In this document: piece after piece, positions 18,070 through 26,211 of the stretch
Position numbering within the stretch: the stretch's first letter is position 1
Layout of the letters: the number at the start of each line of letters is the position of its first letter
From: JAFALK01 sp036500605
GTDB lineage: Bacteria; Pseudomonadota; Gammaproteobacteria; Burkholderiales; Burkholderiaceae_C
Reading direction: 5' to 3'
DNA length: 64,000 bases
Assembly: GCA_036500605.1 (NCBI GenBank)
Contig: DASYBU010000005.1
Coordinates: forward strand, 1-64,000
Translations under genes and position numbers: made by a program
The notes under the pieces: model-generated
The model's input: only the letters and a program-made list of their open reading frames with translations
Told to the model about the DNA's origin: nothing
Database searches by the model: none

Positions 18070-18620
18070 GACGCCAGCCCCGCCGCAAGGAAAGCGCGTG
18101 CCTTGCGCCAGTCGCGACGCACGGTGTAGTCGGCAATCTGCAGGATGACGGCGATCTCGGCCATGTCGTAGCCGCCGAAGCAGTGCAACTCCACGACCTT
18201 GGCGGCGCGCGGATCCAGCGCTTCCAAGCTCTTCAGCCCCTGATCCACGGCCAGCAGGTCGGCGGGATCCAGCCCCGGCGCCGCGGCGATGTCGTCCGTC
18301 AGCGTCACGGGTGCCAGGCCGCCACCCCGCTTTTGCGCGTGCATGTGGCGCACATGGTCCACCATCACTTCACGCATGGCGGTCGCCGCGAGAGCCAGCA
18401 GGTGGTTGCGGTCGTTCAGCGGAGGAACTTTTCCGCCGGTGAGCTTCAGGTAGGTCTCGTGCACCAGCACCGTGGTTTCCATCGGTCCGGACCTGCTGCG
18501 CAGCTGGCGCCGTGCCACCCGCTTCAGCTCCTGGTACATGGCGGCGTACGCGGCCTTCAGCGCAGCGGAGTCGCCGGCGCCGGCGCGCACCAGCAGCTGT
18601 GTAACCGATTCGGGTTGCAT
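18066..18620 (-). CDS. ECF-type RNA polymerase sigma factor (kinase-linked group)
   Basis: A 184-residue sigma-70-family protein with region 2 (about 20-90, including ELKRVARRQLR and VHETYLKL) and region 4 (about 130-180, DMAEIAVILQIADYTVRRDWRKARAFL). The VHETYLKL and DHVRHMHAQKRGG segments are typical of the ECF group encoded next to Ser/Thr kinases instead of anti-sigma factors. It overlaps the kinase start by 4 nt. Its targets are unknown; the Ig-like lipoprotein and PEP-CTERM genes just upstream are candidates by proximity only. Confidence 0.92.
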   Translation of the reverse strand: MQPESVTQLLVRAGAGDSAALKAAYAAMYQELKRVARRQLRSRSGPMETTVLVHETYLKLTGGKVPPLNDRNHLLALAATAMREVMVDHVRHMHAQKRGGGLAPVTLTDDIAAAPGLDPADLLAVDQGLKSLEALDPRAAKVVELHCFGGYDMAEIAVILQIADYTVRRDWRKARAFLAAGLAS

Positions 18621-18683
18621 GAACCCAAGTGTGGCACAGCCCTTTGACCGGGAGGCACCTCCGCCTGCAGCGATGGGTCGCGC

Positions 18684-20741
18684 TCATCGAGCGGGCTTCA
18701 GCGTGACTGTGACGCGATGGTGTATTTCATGGCTGATGTCGTGATAGCTCAGTTGAGGGTAGAGATCGGCATTGGAGGTCACGCTGCCGCTCGGCGGGAT
18801 CAGGATGGGGCCGTAGTTGTCTGCGCCGGCGTAGGGCAGGGCGGGCACCGACAAGCTCAGCGGCACCACGGCATGAGGCTCGACGCGGGTGTCGCCCGAG
18901 TCGCCCTTGGTGGTGAGGGTCATATACAAGGGGGTGACGCCGTAGGCATGCAGCGTCATGCTGAGAGAACTGCTCCGTGGCCCCTGCTTGGTGCGCAGGA
19001 CGGGGATGCTCAGATCCCAGGCCGCCCAGGGCGACGTGTCTGGATCAGGCGTCGCGGTGGAGTGGGTGTGCAAGGTGCCTTGGTTCGAGGTGGTCTGCAG
19101 CTCCACGCTGGTCAGCCGCATCGGTGAGAGGGTGATCGGCGCATTCAGCCCGATGGTGGTCGTGCCGTCCACAACCGTGCTGAGCTTGTAGTCGCTGTCG
19201 ATCTGGTCCGGCAGCGTGTGCCATTCGTTCGTGTACTCATGATGGAAGGTCACGGTGAACTGCGAGCATTGCGACAAGCTGGCCTCGAGCTCGTCGCTCT
19301 TCGCCTGGTGGCCGAGCAGTTGCAGCGTCCGCATCCAGCCGAGCATCGCCTGCAGTTGCGGCGGGCCACCCACGCTGGCGCATTGGCTGGCAACGTAATC
19401 GGCATACCGGTCCGCGAGCGTGGAGATGCGCGCCTGGAGATCGTCGGCAATCGGCTGCAGCGGGCCGCCGGACGCAGACAGGCCGGTCAGCTCCGCGTTG
19501 CGCAGGAACATGAACCCCGTCTGGATGGCCGCCGGGATCTGGGCCGAATCGCCATAGGCCGCCGCAAACGCGGGCACGACGCTGTTGTTGAAGTAGCCCT
19601 GGAGCGGTGCCAGCAGCGGATTGGCGGGCTCTGCGTCGAGCGCTCGCACCTCGGCGGGCTTGATCCTGGCCGAGGCCGCCGCGGGCCGCACGGTGTTCAC
19701 CCAGGCCGCGGTCATCGCTGGCGCGAGCGCAGCGGCGATCTGGTCGCGTGGATCGGCCGGCCATGCTGCCGCGAGGGCGCTGCGCTGAGCGGCGCTGGCC
19801 ACCGCAATGCCGAAGATGCCGAGGTGATCGACCTGGATGACCGGCACGTTGGCGGGACCGGCAAAGATCGGCACGAGGTGGAGGTTGGAGCCGTCGCTGT
19901 CGGCGACGAAGCCGACGAGATCGTCCAGCGCGACGCCGCCCGTCAGCGTGCCGGGCAGCGTGAAGGCCACCTTGATCCCCTTCCGCTCCGTGACCAGGTC
20001 GCCGGGCTCGACGCTGACCGCAGCGAGCACCGCAGTGAGCGGCGCCGAGGCCGAACCGACCGGAGCGAGATTTGTCACCTCGGTCACCGTGATCGGAACC
20101 TCGTCGATGAATGCATCCACAGGCACTTGCAGCCGCGCCTGGGCGTCGTTCGAGAGGCCGAGCGTCATCGAGACCACGCCCGAGGACAACGGCTCCCACG
20201 AGATGACGCCGCGGTCGCTGCGGCTGCCGGCCACCGGTGTCACCGACAGCGGCGCCGGCGTGTAAGGGAGCGGATCGGCAGGGCCCGCGAGCGGCGTGAG
20301 GAAGGTTCCACCGGAAGGTGGTGCCACGACGGTCAACTGCACCGCTGCGCTGGTGACGCTGCCCGCGCTGTTGCTGACGATGACCGAGTAGTAGCTCCCG
20401 CTCATGTTCACCGCCGTCGCGCCGGTCTGGTAGCTCGCGGCGGTGGCGGCGGCAATGGGCGTCCAGTCTGTCCCGTTGGCCGAGTTGCGCCATTGGTAGG
20501 TGAGCGGTGCGGTGCCGCTGGCCGCCACCGAGAAGGCGGCTACCGCAGGGGCGGTAACGGCCTGTGCCGTGGGCTGCGTGGTGATCGTCGGCGCGGTCGC
20601 TGCAGGCGTACCGCCGTCGCCCGAGGGCTTGTCGCCGCTCGCCGGTGCGCTGTTCTCAGAACCGCCGCCGCAGGCCGACAAGGCGAACAGCATCGCCATG
20701 ACGGTCAAGCAAGTCGACAACGCTTTCATTTTCATCATCAT
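18684..20741 (-). CDS. large surface lipoprotein with an N-terminal Ig-like domain
   Basis: A 685-residue protein starting at 20741, chosen because AGGGAG lies about 6 nt upstream; a longer frame adds only non-coding-looking sequence. The lipobox LSAC gives Cys24, followed by GGGSENS and a Gly/Pro/Thr-rich tether. Residues about 55-140 form an immunoglobulin-like repeat of the type with the TYQWRNS motif and SGSYYSVIVSNSAGSVTS. The remaining 540 residues are not recognised but look secreted. It is likely anchored to the outer membrane. It is divergent from the PEP-CTERM gene across a 101-bp inverted repeat. Confidence 0.72.
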   Translation of the reverse strand: MMMKMKALSTCLTVMAMLFALSACGGGSENSAPASGDKPSGDGGTPAATAPTITTQPTAQAVTAPAVAAFSVAASGTAPLTYQWRNSANGTDWTPIAAATAASYQTGATAVNMSGSYYSVIVSNSAGSVTSAAVQLTVVAPPSGGTFLTPLAGPADPLPYTPAPLSVTPVAGSRSDRGVISWEPLSSGVVSMTLGLSNDAQARLQVPVDAFIDEVPITVTEVTNLAPVGSASAPLTAVLAAVSVEPGDLVTERKGIKVAFTLPGTLTGGVALDDLVGFVADSDGSNLHLVPIFAGPANVPVIQVDHLGIFGIAVASAAQRSALAAAWPADPRDQIAAALAPAMTAAWVNTVRPAAASARIKPAEVRALDAEPANPLLAPLQGYFNNSVVPAFAAAYGDSAQIPAAIQTGFMFLRNAELTGLSASGGPLQPIADDLQARISTLADRYADYVASQCASVGGPPQLQAMLGWMRTLQLLGHQAKSDELEASLSQCSQFTVTFHHEYTNEWHTLPDQIDSDYKLSTVVDGTTTIGLNAPITLSPMRLTSVELQTTSNQGTLHTHSTATPDPDTSPWAAWDLSIPVLRTKQGPRSSSLSMTLHAYGVTPLYMTLTTKGDSGDTRVEPHAVVPLSLSVPALPYAGADNYGPILIPPSGSVTSNADLYPQLSYHDISHEIHHRVTVTLKPAR

Positions 20742-20787
20742 GCAATCTCCCTGAGCGGGGCCGGCGGAATCGCGGCGCCTCAGGGAT

Positions 20788-20888
20788 AGATGCGCAATCG
20801 CCGGCGCTTTTGTACACCGAGCGAGTTTTCCCGCAGCAGAAAAAAAGTTTCCCTGCCCGTGTACGAAATCGGGGGCGATTGCGCATCT
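20788..20888. repeat. long inverted repeat between divergent surface-protein genes
   Basis: Perfect 15-bp arms (AGATGCGCAATCGCC at 20788-20802 and its reverse complement at 20874-20888) enclose a second pair of arms with one mismatch (TTTTGTACAC at 20808-20817 and GTGTACGAAA at 20859-20868). The whole 101-bp structure lies between the starts of the Ig-like lipoprotein (minus) and the PEP-CTERM protein (plus). It could be a shared regulatory site, a cruciform-forming element or a small miniature transposable element. Confidence 0.7.
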
Positions 20889-20976
20889 GTAGGTCGGGAG
20901 CCGGAATTCCGCAGGCTGCCTGTTCCGTACAGCCAAGCGCGCCGAGAGGCGTATTCACGATCAAAGGAGATTTGCC

Positions 20977-21522
20977 ATGCAATCCATGTTCCGCCGTTCG
21001 GTGTCCTGCCTTGCGACACTGCTGCTCTTGCTTGCTTTTGCTGCGCCTTCGCGCGCCGGCCTGGTGCTGACGCTCGTGCCCGCGTCGGGCACGGACCTGT
21101 CCAATATCCACGTCGGCGATGTCGTGCACTTCCTGACGATAGGGAGCAGTGACGTCGACCCCACCGAACACCTGACCGCCATGGACGTGCATCTCTTCAG
21201 CAGCGGGACCGGCGATTTCGATTGGGTCTCGATCAGCGCCGTGCCGGGATGGTTTGACCCGCTGGGCACGAATCCGGCCCTGATGGACTGGAGCCTCACG
21301 GCCACAGTAGCAGGCACGATCGATATGTACAACGGCTTCTCGGATTGCAACGGACTGCCGAACAACGTCGCAGGCTGCGCCGTGACGAACCTTGGCGCCA
21401 CGCGGCCCGCTGACAGCAACCACCTGACGTTCACGATCAACGACGTGCCGGAGCCTTCGTCCATTGCACTCGCAGCGGCCGGATTCCTTGCGCTTCGCTT
21501 CAGCCGCCGCAAGTCAGCTTGA
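20977..21522 (+). CDS. PEP-CTERM sorting-domain protein
   Basis: A 181-residue exported protein with an N-terminal signal peptide (about 1-27, hydrophobic LLLLLAFAAPSRA) and a C-terminal PEP-CTERM tripartite tail: VPEPSSIAL, a hydrophobic helix, then FSRRKSA. PEP-CTERM proteins are handled by the EpsH/exosortase system, usually tied to exopolysaccharide; no exosortase gene is in this window. AAAGGAG at 20963-20969 fixes the start. The mature part is beta-rich, with two cysteine-containing segments near the C-terminus, and has no recognised enzymatic domain. Confidence 0.9.
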   Translation: MQSMFRRSVSCLATLLLLLAFAAPSRAGLVLTLVPASGTDLSNIHVGDVVHFLTIGSSDVDPTEHLTAMDVHLFSSGTGDFDWVSISAVPGWFDPLGTNPALMDWSLTATVAGTIDMYNGFSDCNGLPNNVAGCAVTNLGATRPADSNHLTFTINDVPEPSSIALAAAGFLALRFSRRKSA

Positions 21523-21689
21523 AAGACGTGCCATGCGGATGCGCTCGCAATCGCTTCAGCGGACGCACCCCTCGGTCGCAATCATTCAAATCGTTCAGGG
21601 TCGTGGCCTGTATGGATGAAGAAGGACGGCGTCAGGGTGCAGATCCAGTTCGGGCGACGGCTTCGCGCACGCGACCGGAGCCCTGACGG

Positions 21690-23120
21690 CTAGCGCTTGC
21701 GCAAGATGCCGAAGCGCTCCAGCGTCTTCTGCCGCGCCACCTCGTGTTCGACGATCGGCGTCGGGTAGTCCGGCGGCATCGCCAGAGGCCCGAGCTTCCA
21801 GGGCGTATGCACGAGCTTGCCCTCCAGATCGGCCAGTTGCGGCAGGTAACGCTTGATGAAGCGCCCCTCAGGATCGAGGCGCTCGCTTTGCAGGATCGGG
21901 TTGAAGATGCGAAACCAGGGCTGTGCATCACATCCGGTGGACGCGGCCCATTGCCAGCCGCCGTTGTTGGCGGCGAGGTCGAAGTCCAGCAGGTGCTGCG
22001 CAAAATGCGCTTCGCCGCGTCGCCAGTCCAGCCCCAGATGCTTGACCAGGAAGCTGGCCGTGACCATGCGCAGGCGGTTGTGCATGTAGCCGCTTCGAAG
22101 CAGTTGCAGCATGGCCGCATCGACCAGCGGATAGCCGGTGCGCCCATCGCACCAGGCCTGGAAATGAGCGTCGGCCTTGGGGCCGTGCTCCCACTGCACC
22201 GCGTCGTACTCGGGCTTGAACGCGCTCGTCATCGCATGAGGATGGTGGTGCATGAGCTGGTGATAGAAATCCCGCCAGATCAGCTCGGACAATCAGACTT
22301 CCGCGCCGCGGTCGCCGGCCACCATGCGCCCATGGGCGACGCGCGCGAGCCGGCGAATGGAGATCGTGCCGAAGCGCAGGTGCGTGCCGAGATAGCTGGG
22401 GCCCTTGAGTGCCGGGAAGTCGCGCTGCGCGGCATAGCGATCCATCCGATCCTCGAAGTCTTCGAACAGCGCGTCCGCGCCAGTGCCGCCCGTCCCTAAC
22501 GGCGCGGGCAAGCTGACCGCATCAAAGCCGATATCGGCAGGCCGCGGAACGCCGTTGGCATGGGCAGCAGGGCAGGGCGCGAGTGCCCGGGCCAGACCTT
22601 CACTCGAATGCATCTGCAGATCGCTGAGCTCGACCTTGCGCAGCCAGGCGTTCTTGTAGGGCGTGAAGACGGTGTAGGGCTTGCCCGTGGTCGTCAGCAA
22701 CTCGCTGCGCTCGAAGATGACATGGTCCTTGCTCGTCAGCAGGCGTCGGCCATCGCTCGCCAGTCGTCGCGCCACCTCCGCATCACGCAACAGGGCTGCG
22801 GGCTCATCGTCATGGTTGGCATAGACCGCTGCGGCAGCGAGCTCGGCGGCCAGTTGGGGAATGAGCTCAATCGGCTTGCCACGGCAGACGATCAGGCGCG
22901 CCTTCGGGCGCGGCGCACGCAGCTGCTCGTCGATCTCTTGCAGGGCCGCAAGGATGAAGGCGACGCGCCGATCGGCACGCGGCAAGGCATCGAGGATGTC
23001 CGTGTCCAGGACGAAGACCAGCTGCACCTGCGCGTGATGGCGCAGCGCCTGCGCCAGCGCGGCATGATCCACGAGCCGCAGATCGCGGCGCAGCCACACC
23101 AGGGCGGAATCAGCGCTCAT
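21690..23120 (-). pseudogene. phr: deoxyribodipyrimidine photolyase interrupted by one in-frame TGA
   Basis: Residues 1-275 (from 23120) carry the photolyase alpha/beta antenna domain beginning SALVWLRRDLRLVDH; residues after the interruption carry the FAD-binding part, including DGRTGYPLVDAAM, HNRLRMVTASFLVKH and NNGGWQWAASTG. Both parts are in the same frame and together give 475 sense codons plus the stop, the normal length of class I CPD photolyase. The TGA at 22293-22295 sits exactly where family members have Trp in the WLsELIWRdFY motif, so TGG has become TGA by a single G-to-A change. A TTG directly follows, so a separate C-terminal peptide could start there. Either a recent nonsense mutation or a sequencing error; otherwise the gene is intact. 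It lies 6 bp downstream of another gene and is probably co-transcribed with it. Confidence 0.88.
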
Positions 23121-23126
23121 GAGACG

Positions 23127-23906
23127 TCATCCGCTCACCTTCGACGGCAAGCGCCGAAGACCCAGAAGGCCTTTCGCGGCTTCAATCCGAAGCGCGAGTT
23201 CAACCGAATCGTCGTTCAAGACCTGCTGCAGAAACTGCTGCGCGTCGATGTCCGCTGCGCGGTCGCCGGATCCAGTCGGTCGCCAGGCTGCTGTCGGGTT
23301 CGACGCCCGGGTCAAGGGGGTCTCTGCGGCGGGCGCGGGAGACAGAGATTGCAGGGCCGCCTCAAAGGCCGACGGCTTGATGCTCTCCAGCCGAGAAAGC
23401 AGGTCTGCCTGGCCTTCAACGCTGGGCTCGACGTCGAGCCACGGCGTATCGACGAAGACGGCGGCAAGGTCCGCGGCAATGAACGCCGACCAGTTGCCGG
23501 TCGATTCCGACAGCTGGGGCAAGGTCGGCATCGAGAACGGCCCCTCCGGGGTCGATGGCAGCAGGCGGACTCGTTGCGGCGCGATGCCGGAGAGATAGCG
23601 CGTACGCAGGCCCGCCAGAAAACCAGAGGCTCGCGCAAGGCTCGTCGGCTCCTGCAGAGAGAACCAGAGCTGCATCCCGTCACTGCCCGAGACCGCGATG
23701 GCAGGCGCGGGCAGCCGAAGATCCGTCTGGACACCGCGCCACAACGTCGACAACTCGCTCCAGTCGGCAGGGGCCGCCAGTTCCAGCACCATCCCTCGCA
23801 CCATGCCCGTCGCCTCGTCCAGGCGTTTCTGCTGAGAGGTGGTGTCATGTCGGTCGGGCGAGGAGAGCAGATACAGGCGGGACAGCTCGGACTGGAGGCG
23901 ATTCAT
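23127..23906 (-). CDS. hypothetical protein upstream of photolyase
   Basis: A 259-residue soluble protein that I cannot assign to a family. The N-terminal half (RLYLLSSPDRHDTTSQQKR and the TLWRGVQTDLRLPAPAIA segment) reads as alpha/beta, the middle part includes SGNWSAFIAADLAAVFVDTPWLD (shown here in part as a description: aromatic-rich, acidic), and the last 50 residues look like a helical tail with a Pro/Ala-rich linker before it. No signal peptide or membrane helix. The stop is 6 bp before the photolyase ATG, so the two are likely one operon, though a functional link to repair is only a guess. Confidence 0.7.
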   Translation of the reverse strand: MNRLQSELSRLYLLSSPDRHDTTSQQKRLDEATGMVRGMVLELAAPADWSELSTLWRGVQTDLRLPAPAIAVSGSDGMQLWFSLQEPTSLARASGFLAGLRTRYLSGIAPQRVRLLPSTPEGPFSMPTLPQLSESTGNWSAFIAADLAAVFVDTPWLDVEPSVEGQADLLSRLESIKPSAFEAALQSLSPAPAAETPLTRASNPTAAWRPTGSGDRAADIDAQQFLQQVLNDDSVELALRIEAAKGLLGLRRLPSKVSG

Positions 23907-24055
23907 GTCAAAGGGCAGCGGGCGGAGGATGGCGCGAATCTACCGGAAATGCCGACCGTTCGCGGGGACCGTTGCCGCTCGCCCGATGGGCGACGTTCAT
24001 CGGGCAACGATCAGCGACCCACGAACACGGAGGCGTGGGTCTGCTGAAGGGGCAG

Positions 24056-24185
24056 TCCAGCGACGCCAGAGGCCGGCGGCGGCGAAGTCGACCGTGGCCA
24101 GCAAGGTGATGTCGGCCACCGAGAAGTGCTCGCCAGTCACATGAGTCGAGTCCTTCAGCAGCGCTGACGTCGGCTCCAGGCTGAT
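24056..24185 (-). pseudogene. fragment of a glutathione S-transferase C-terminal domain
   Basis: On the minus strand this stretch encodes HVTGEHFSVADITLLATVDF, the N-capping-box/hydrophobic-staple motif of the GST C-terminal domain (normally [V/F]AGxxFSVADITLL). There is no thioredoxin-like N-terminal domain; upstream coding sense is lost within about 20 codons and downstream the frame turns into non-family sequence. It is therefore a decayed remnant, in line with the accessory character of the region. Confidence 0.65.
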
Positions 24186-24391
24186 CGGAGCCATTCGAAC
24201 CGGAGGGGCCGCCGGATGGCTGCAATCTCCAAGCATCGGCATTCAAGGATGTCCGCAGTCCTTGTCGGTGACCACCTCGACCCGGCCCCTTGACGTCCAT
24301 TCACCGGGCCTCCAGGCAAAATCCAGATGATCGGGGCGAGCCTGGCTTCAGGCCCGCCGGGAAGCCCAACTTGAAGAATGGAACGGCATCA

Positions 24392-24832
24392 ATGGCACTG
24401 ACGAAGAAGGGCGAGTTCTGGTACGGGACGACGTCCGGCGATACCCAAGCCGAGCTGCGCAGCTACAGCGTTGCGAATCGCCATGAGGCCGTCCGGTTTG
24501 CCGCGTCCAAATGCGATTGCGGATGCCGGACTTTCGCGTTGCAGACCGATGAAGAAGCCGGCGTGGCAATCCGCACCTGCACCGACTGCGGGCAGGAACA
24601 CCTGATGGGGGACAGCGCGGACTGCGTTGAAGAGGCCGCCCCCGAGGCGCACGAGTGCGTGTGCGAGAACGAGGTGTTCGAGTTGATGTCCGGCGTCTCC
24701 GTGTACGAGGGCACACATGACGTGCGCTGGTACTACATCGCTTGCCACTGCGTGGAATGCAATCTGGTCGGGGTCTTCGCAGACTGGCAGTGTGAAGCGG
24801 GTGACGCGGCGGCCTTCCTCGCCAAGGTATGA
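24392..24832 (+). CDS. hypothetical protein with paired Cys motifs, likely zinc-binding
   Basis: A 146-residue protein starting MALTKKGEFWYG. It contains a CDCGCRTF motif followed by CTDCGQEH about 30 residues later, and a second set, HECVCENEVFE and CHCVECNLVG, near the C-terminus, so it probably holds one or two zinc ribbons. The closing YYIACHCVECNLVGVFADW suggests a beta-hairpin ribbon. No transmembrane part. I do not recognise a named family. Upstream in-frame codons to 24290 add nothing convincing. It stands alone, with GST and repeat relics on either side. Confidence 0.68.
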   Translation: MALTKKGEFWYGTTSGDTQAELRSYSVANRHEAVRFAASKCDCGCRTFALQTDEEAGVAIRTCTDCGQEHLMGDSADCVEEAAPEAHECVCENEVFELMSGVSVYEGTHDVRWYYIACHCVECNLVGVFADWQCEAGDAAAFLAKV

Positions 24833-25146
24833 GCGCCCGCCCCCCGGCAGAGATCAGGCTCGCGGGCCCGAGCGGCCGAGGAGTGTCATGAAGGGGGCGG
24901 TGGACTTGGCTGTATCAATGATGGCAACGGCCGCGGACCAGTCTTCCCCGCGCAGGCGGCAGGTCTAGGCTGGTTTGAGTCATTGGCGGCTGGCGCTCCA
25001 AATGACCGGTGCGTTACTGACCGGACATTCGATAGGTAGCGGCATGAACTGCCAAGCAAAGAAAACACTGTCGCTGGGCGACACGCGTCGCTGCTGACCT
25101 TCGTTTGATTCGACCTGGATCGGTCCGGCGACGCCGGACTAGCTGC
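24833..25146. other. intergenic region with a repeat copy
   Basis: No intact gene. At 24888-24918 the plus strand carries a sequence closely matching 15151-15181 (shared core CGGTGGACTTGGCTGTATCA with G/T differences). Read on the minus strand it encodes AVAIIDTAKSTAPFM and ends at a stop about 15 codons later; the other copy reads as AAV, three residues, then DTAQSTDHFM. It may be a fragment of a common protein tail or the end of a mobile element. The remaining sequence up to the minus-strand gene end at 25147 holds nothing I can support. Confidence 0.45.
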
Positions 25147-26040
25147 TCACGCTTGGTCGGCAGGCTTGGACGATAGCTGCCGGATGCCGGCCTGGTCGAC
25201 CAGATACCCCGAGCGGGTGCCATCGAGTTGCTTGGTCAAGACGAACTTGACGGACTTGCCATCAGAAGATGCACCGGACACGAACGGGATCGAGCGGAAT
25301 TTACCGGTGCCGAAGCGGACCGGCGTGGAGACGTTGGTGGCCTTCAGACCGACCCGCAGTTCGAGGATTTGCCCGACCTTGTCTTTTTCCTCGCAGCGCC
25401 AGAGTCCGTCAGGCGATGTGTAGCTGAACCAGAAGTCGTGGCTCTGGTTCTTGGCCATATTGGCCCACACCACGTCCCGCAGCTGCTGCAGGTCGAGCAT
25501 CGACCGCACGAGCTCATCGATGGTCCTTGGCCCGTTCTCGGTCGGAAACGACGCGGACCGAGGAATCGGAATCTGGATCTTCGGCCCGTCATCGAGCTGG
25601 ACAACGCCCTCGACGTCATAGGCCACGGTCATAGTCTCGAAGAAGCCTTCGGGCGTGAGCGTGTCGATGAGGCTCCAATCGGCCACGCTTGCGTCTTCCA
25701 TGGTCAGCAGTTCGACGCCATAGAACTCCGCCTTGCGGTAGGCAGGCTCGTAGAAACCGCGCTCCGACACCAGCACCAGTTTGTCAGTGGGCAGGTTCTG
25801 GTGCTTGGCCAGCATCTTCTCGATCCACGGCGTGTCCGCAGGGCGCGCCCAGGAGATGACCTCGATGCCGACCCGCACCGTGTAGCCGCCGGCTTCGGCC
25901 ACGAGAAGGATGTCAACTTCCCGTTCCTCCTGGGTGACACGGTCGGTAAGCATCGCCGACTCGGTGACCGTCGCGCGGCCGCCAAGCGATGCAGTCAGCA
26001 GGGTGACCAAGCGTTGGAAGGCGTTGGTGCGTTGCGGCAT
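25147..26040 (-). CDS. PD-(D/E)xK-like nuclease-fold protein, candidate restriction/defence gene
   Basis: A 297-residue soluble protein. The N-terminal 120 residues fit a restriction-endonuclease-like fold: a helix with E27, then EREVDILLVAE (D43), then VRVGIEVISW (E60) and a helix WIEKMLAKHQ (K75), followed by DKLVLVSERGF, a strand typical of the Mrr-like core. The canonical E-x-K lysine is absent; K75 on the next helix may replace it, as seen in some families. Residues 160-297 are unknown. It starts 171 bp from a divergent XRE-ImmA/PIN operon. The nuclease reading is inference from motif spacing, not from a recognised family. Confidence 0.55.
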   Translation of the reverse strand: MPQRTNAFQRLVTLLTASLGGRATVTESAMLTDRVTQEEREVDILLVAEAGGYTVRVGIEVISWARPADTPWIEKMLAKHQNLPTDKLVLVSERGFYEPAYRKAEFYGVELLTMEDASVADWSLIDTLTPEGFFETMTVAYDVEGVVQLDDGPKIQIPIPRSASFPTENGPRTIDELVRSMLDLQQLRDVVWANMAKNQSHDFWFSYTSPDGLWRCEEKDKVGQILELRVGLKATNVSTPVRFGTGKFRSIPFVSGASSDGKSVKFVLTKQLDGTRSGYLVDQAGIRQLSSKPADQA

Positions 26041-26211
26041 TGATACACGTGAGATGTCAATGCGGCAATTATCTCAGCGCGCCTGACTCTGCCTTGAGCT
26101 TGCCACTCGGGCCGCTTGTCGGGGCCCCGTTCGGTCGCCGTGTAAGGGCGGGCGGTATTCGCGTCGCCCCAGCCACACGTCGGCGACTATGGTCGAGCCT
26201 ATCATTCTTGG

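Noticed and set aside
21690..22292. Stand-alone C-terminal photolyase gene starting at the TTG
   Set aside because: It is in the same frame as the N-terminal part with only the TGA between them, has no ribosome site of its own, and the conserved Trp falls exactly on the stop codon; one broken gene is the simpler reading.
24056..24185. Working glutathione S-transferase gene
   Set aside because: Only the FSVADITLL segment of the C-terminal domain is left, with no thioredoxin-fold half and no fitting start.
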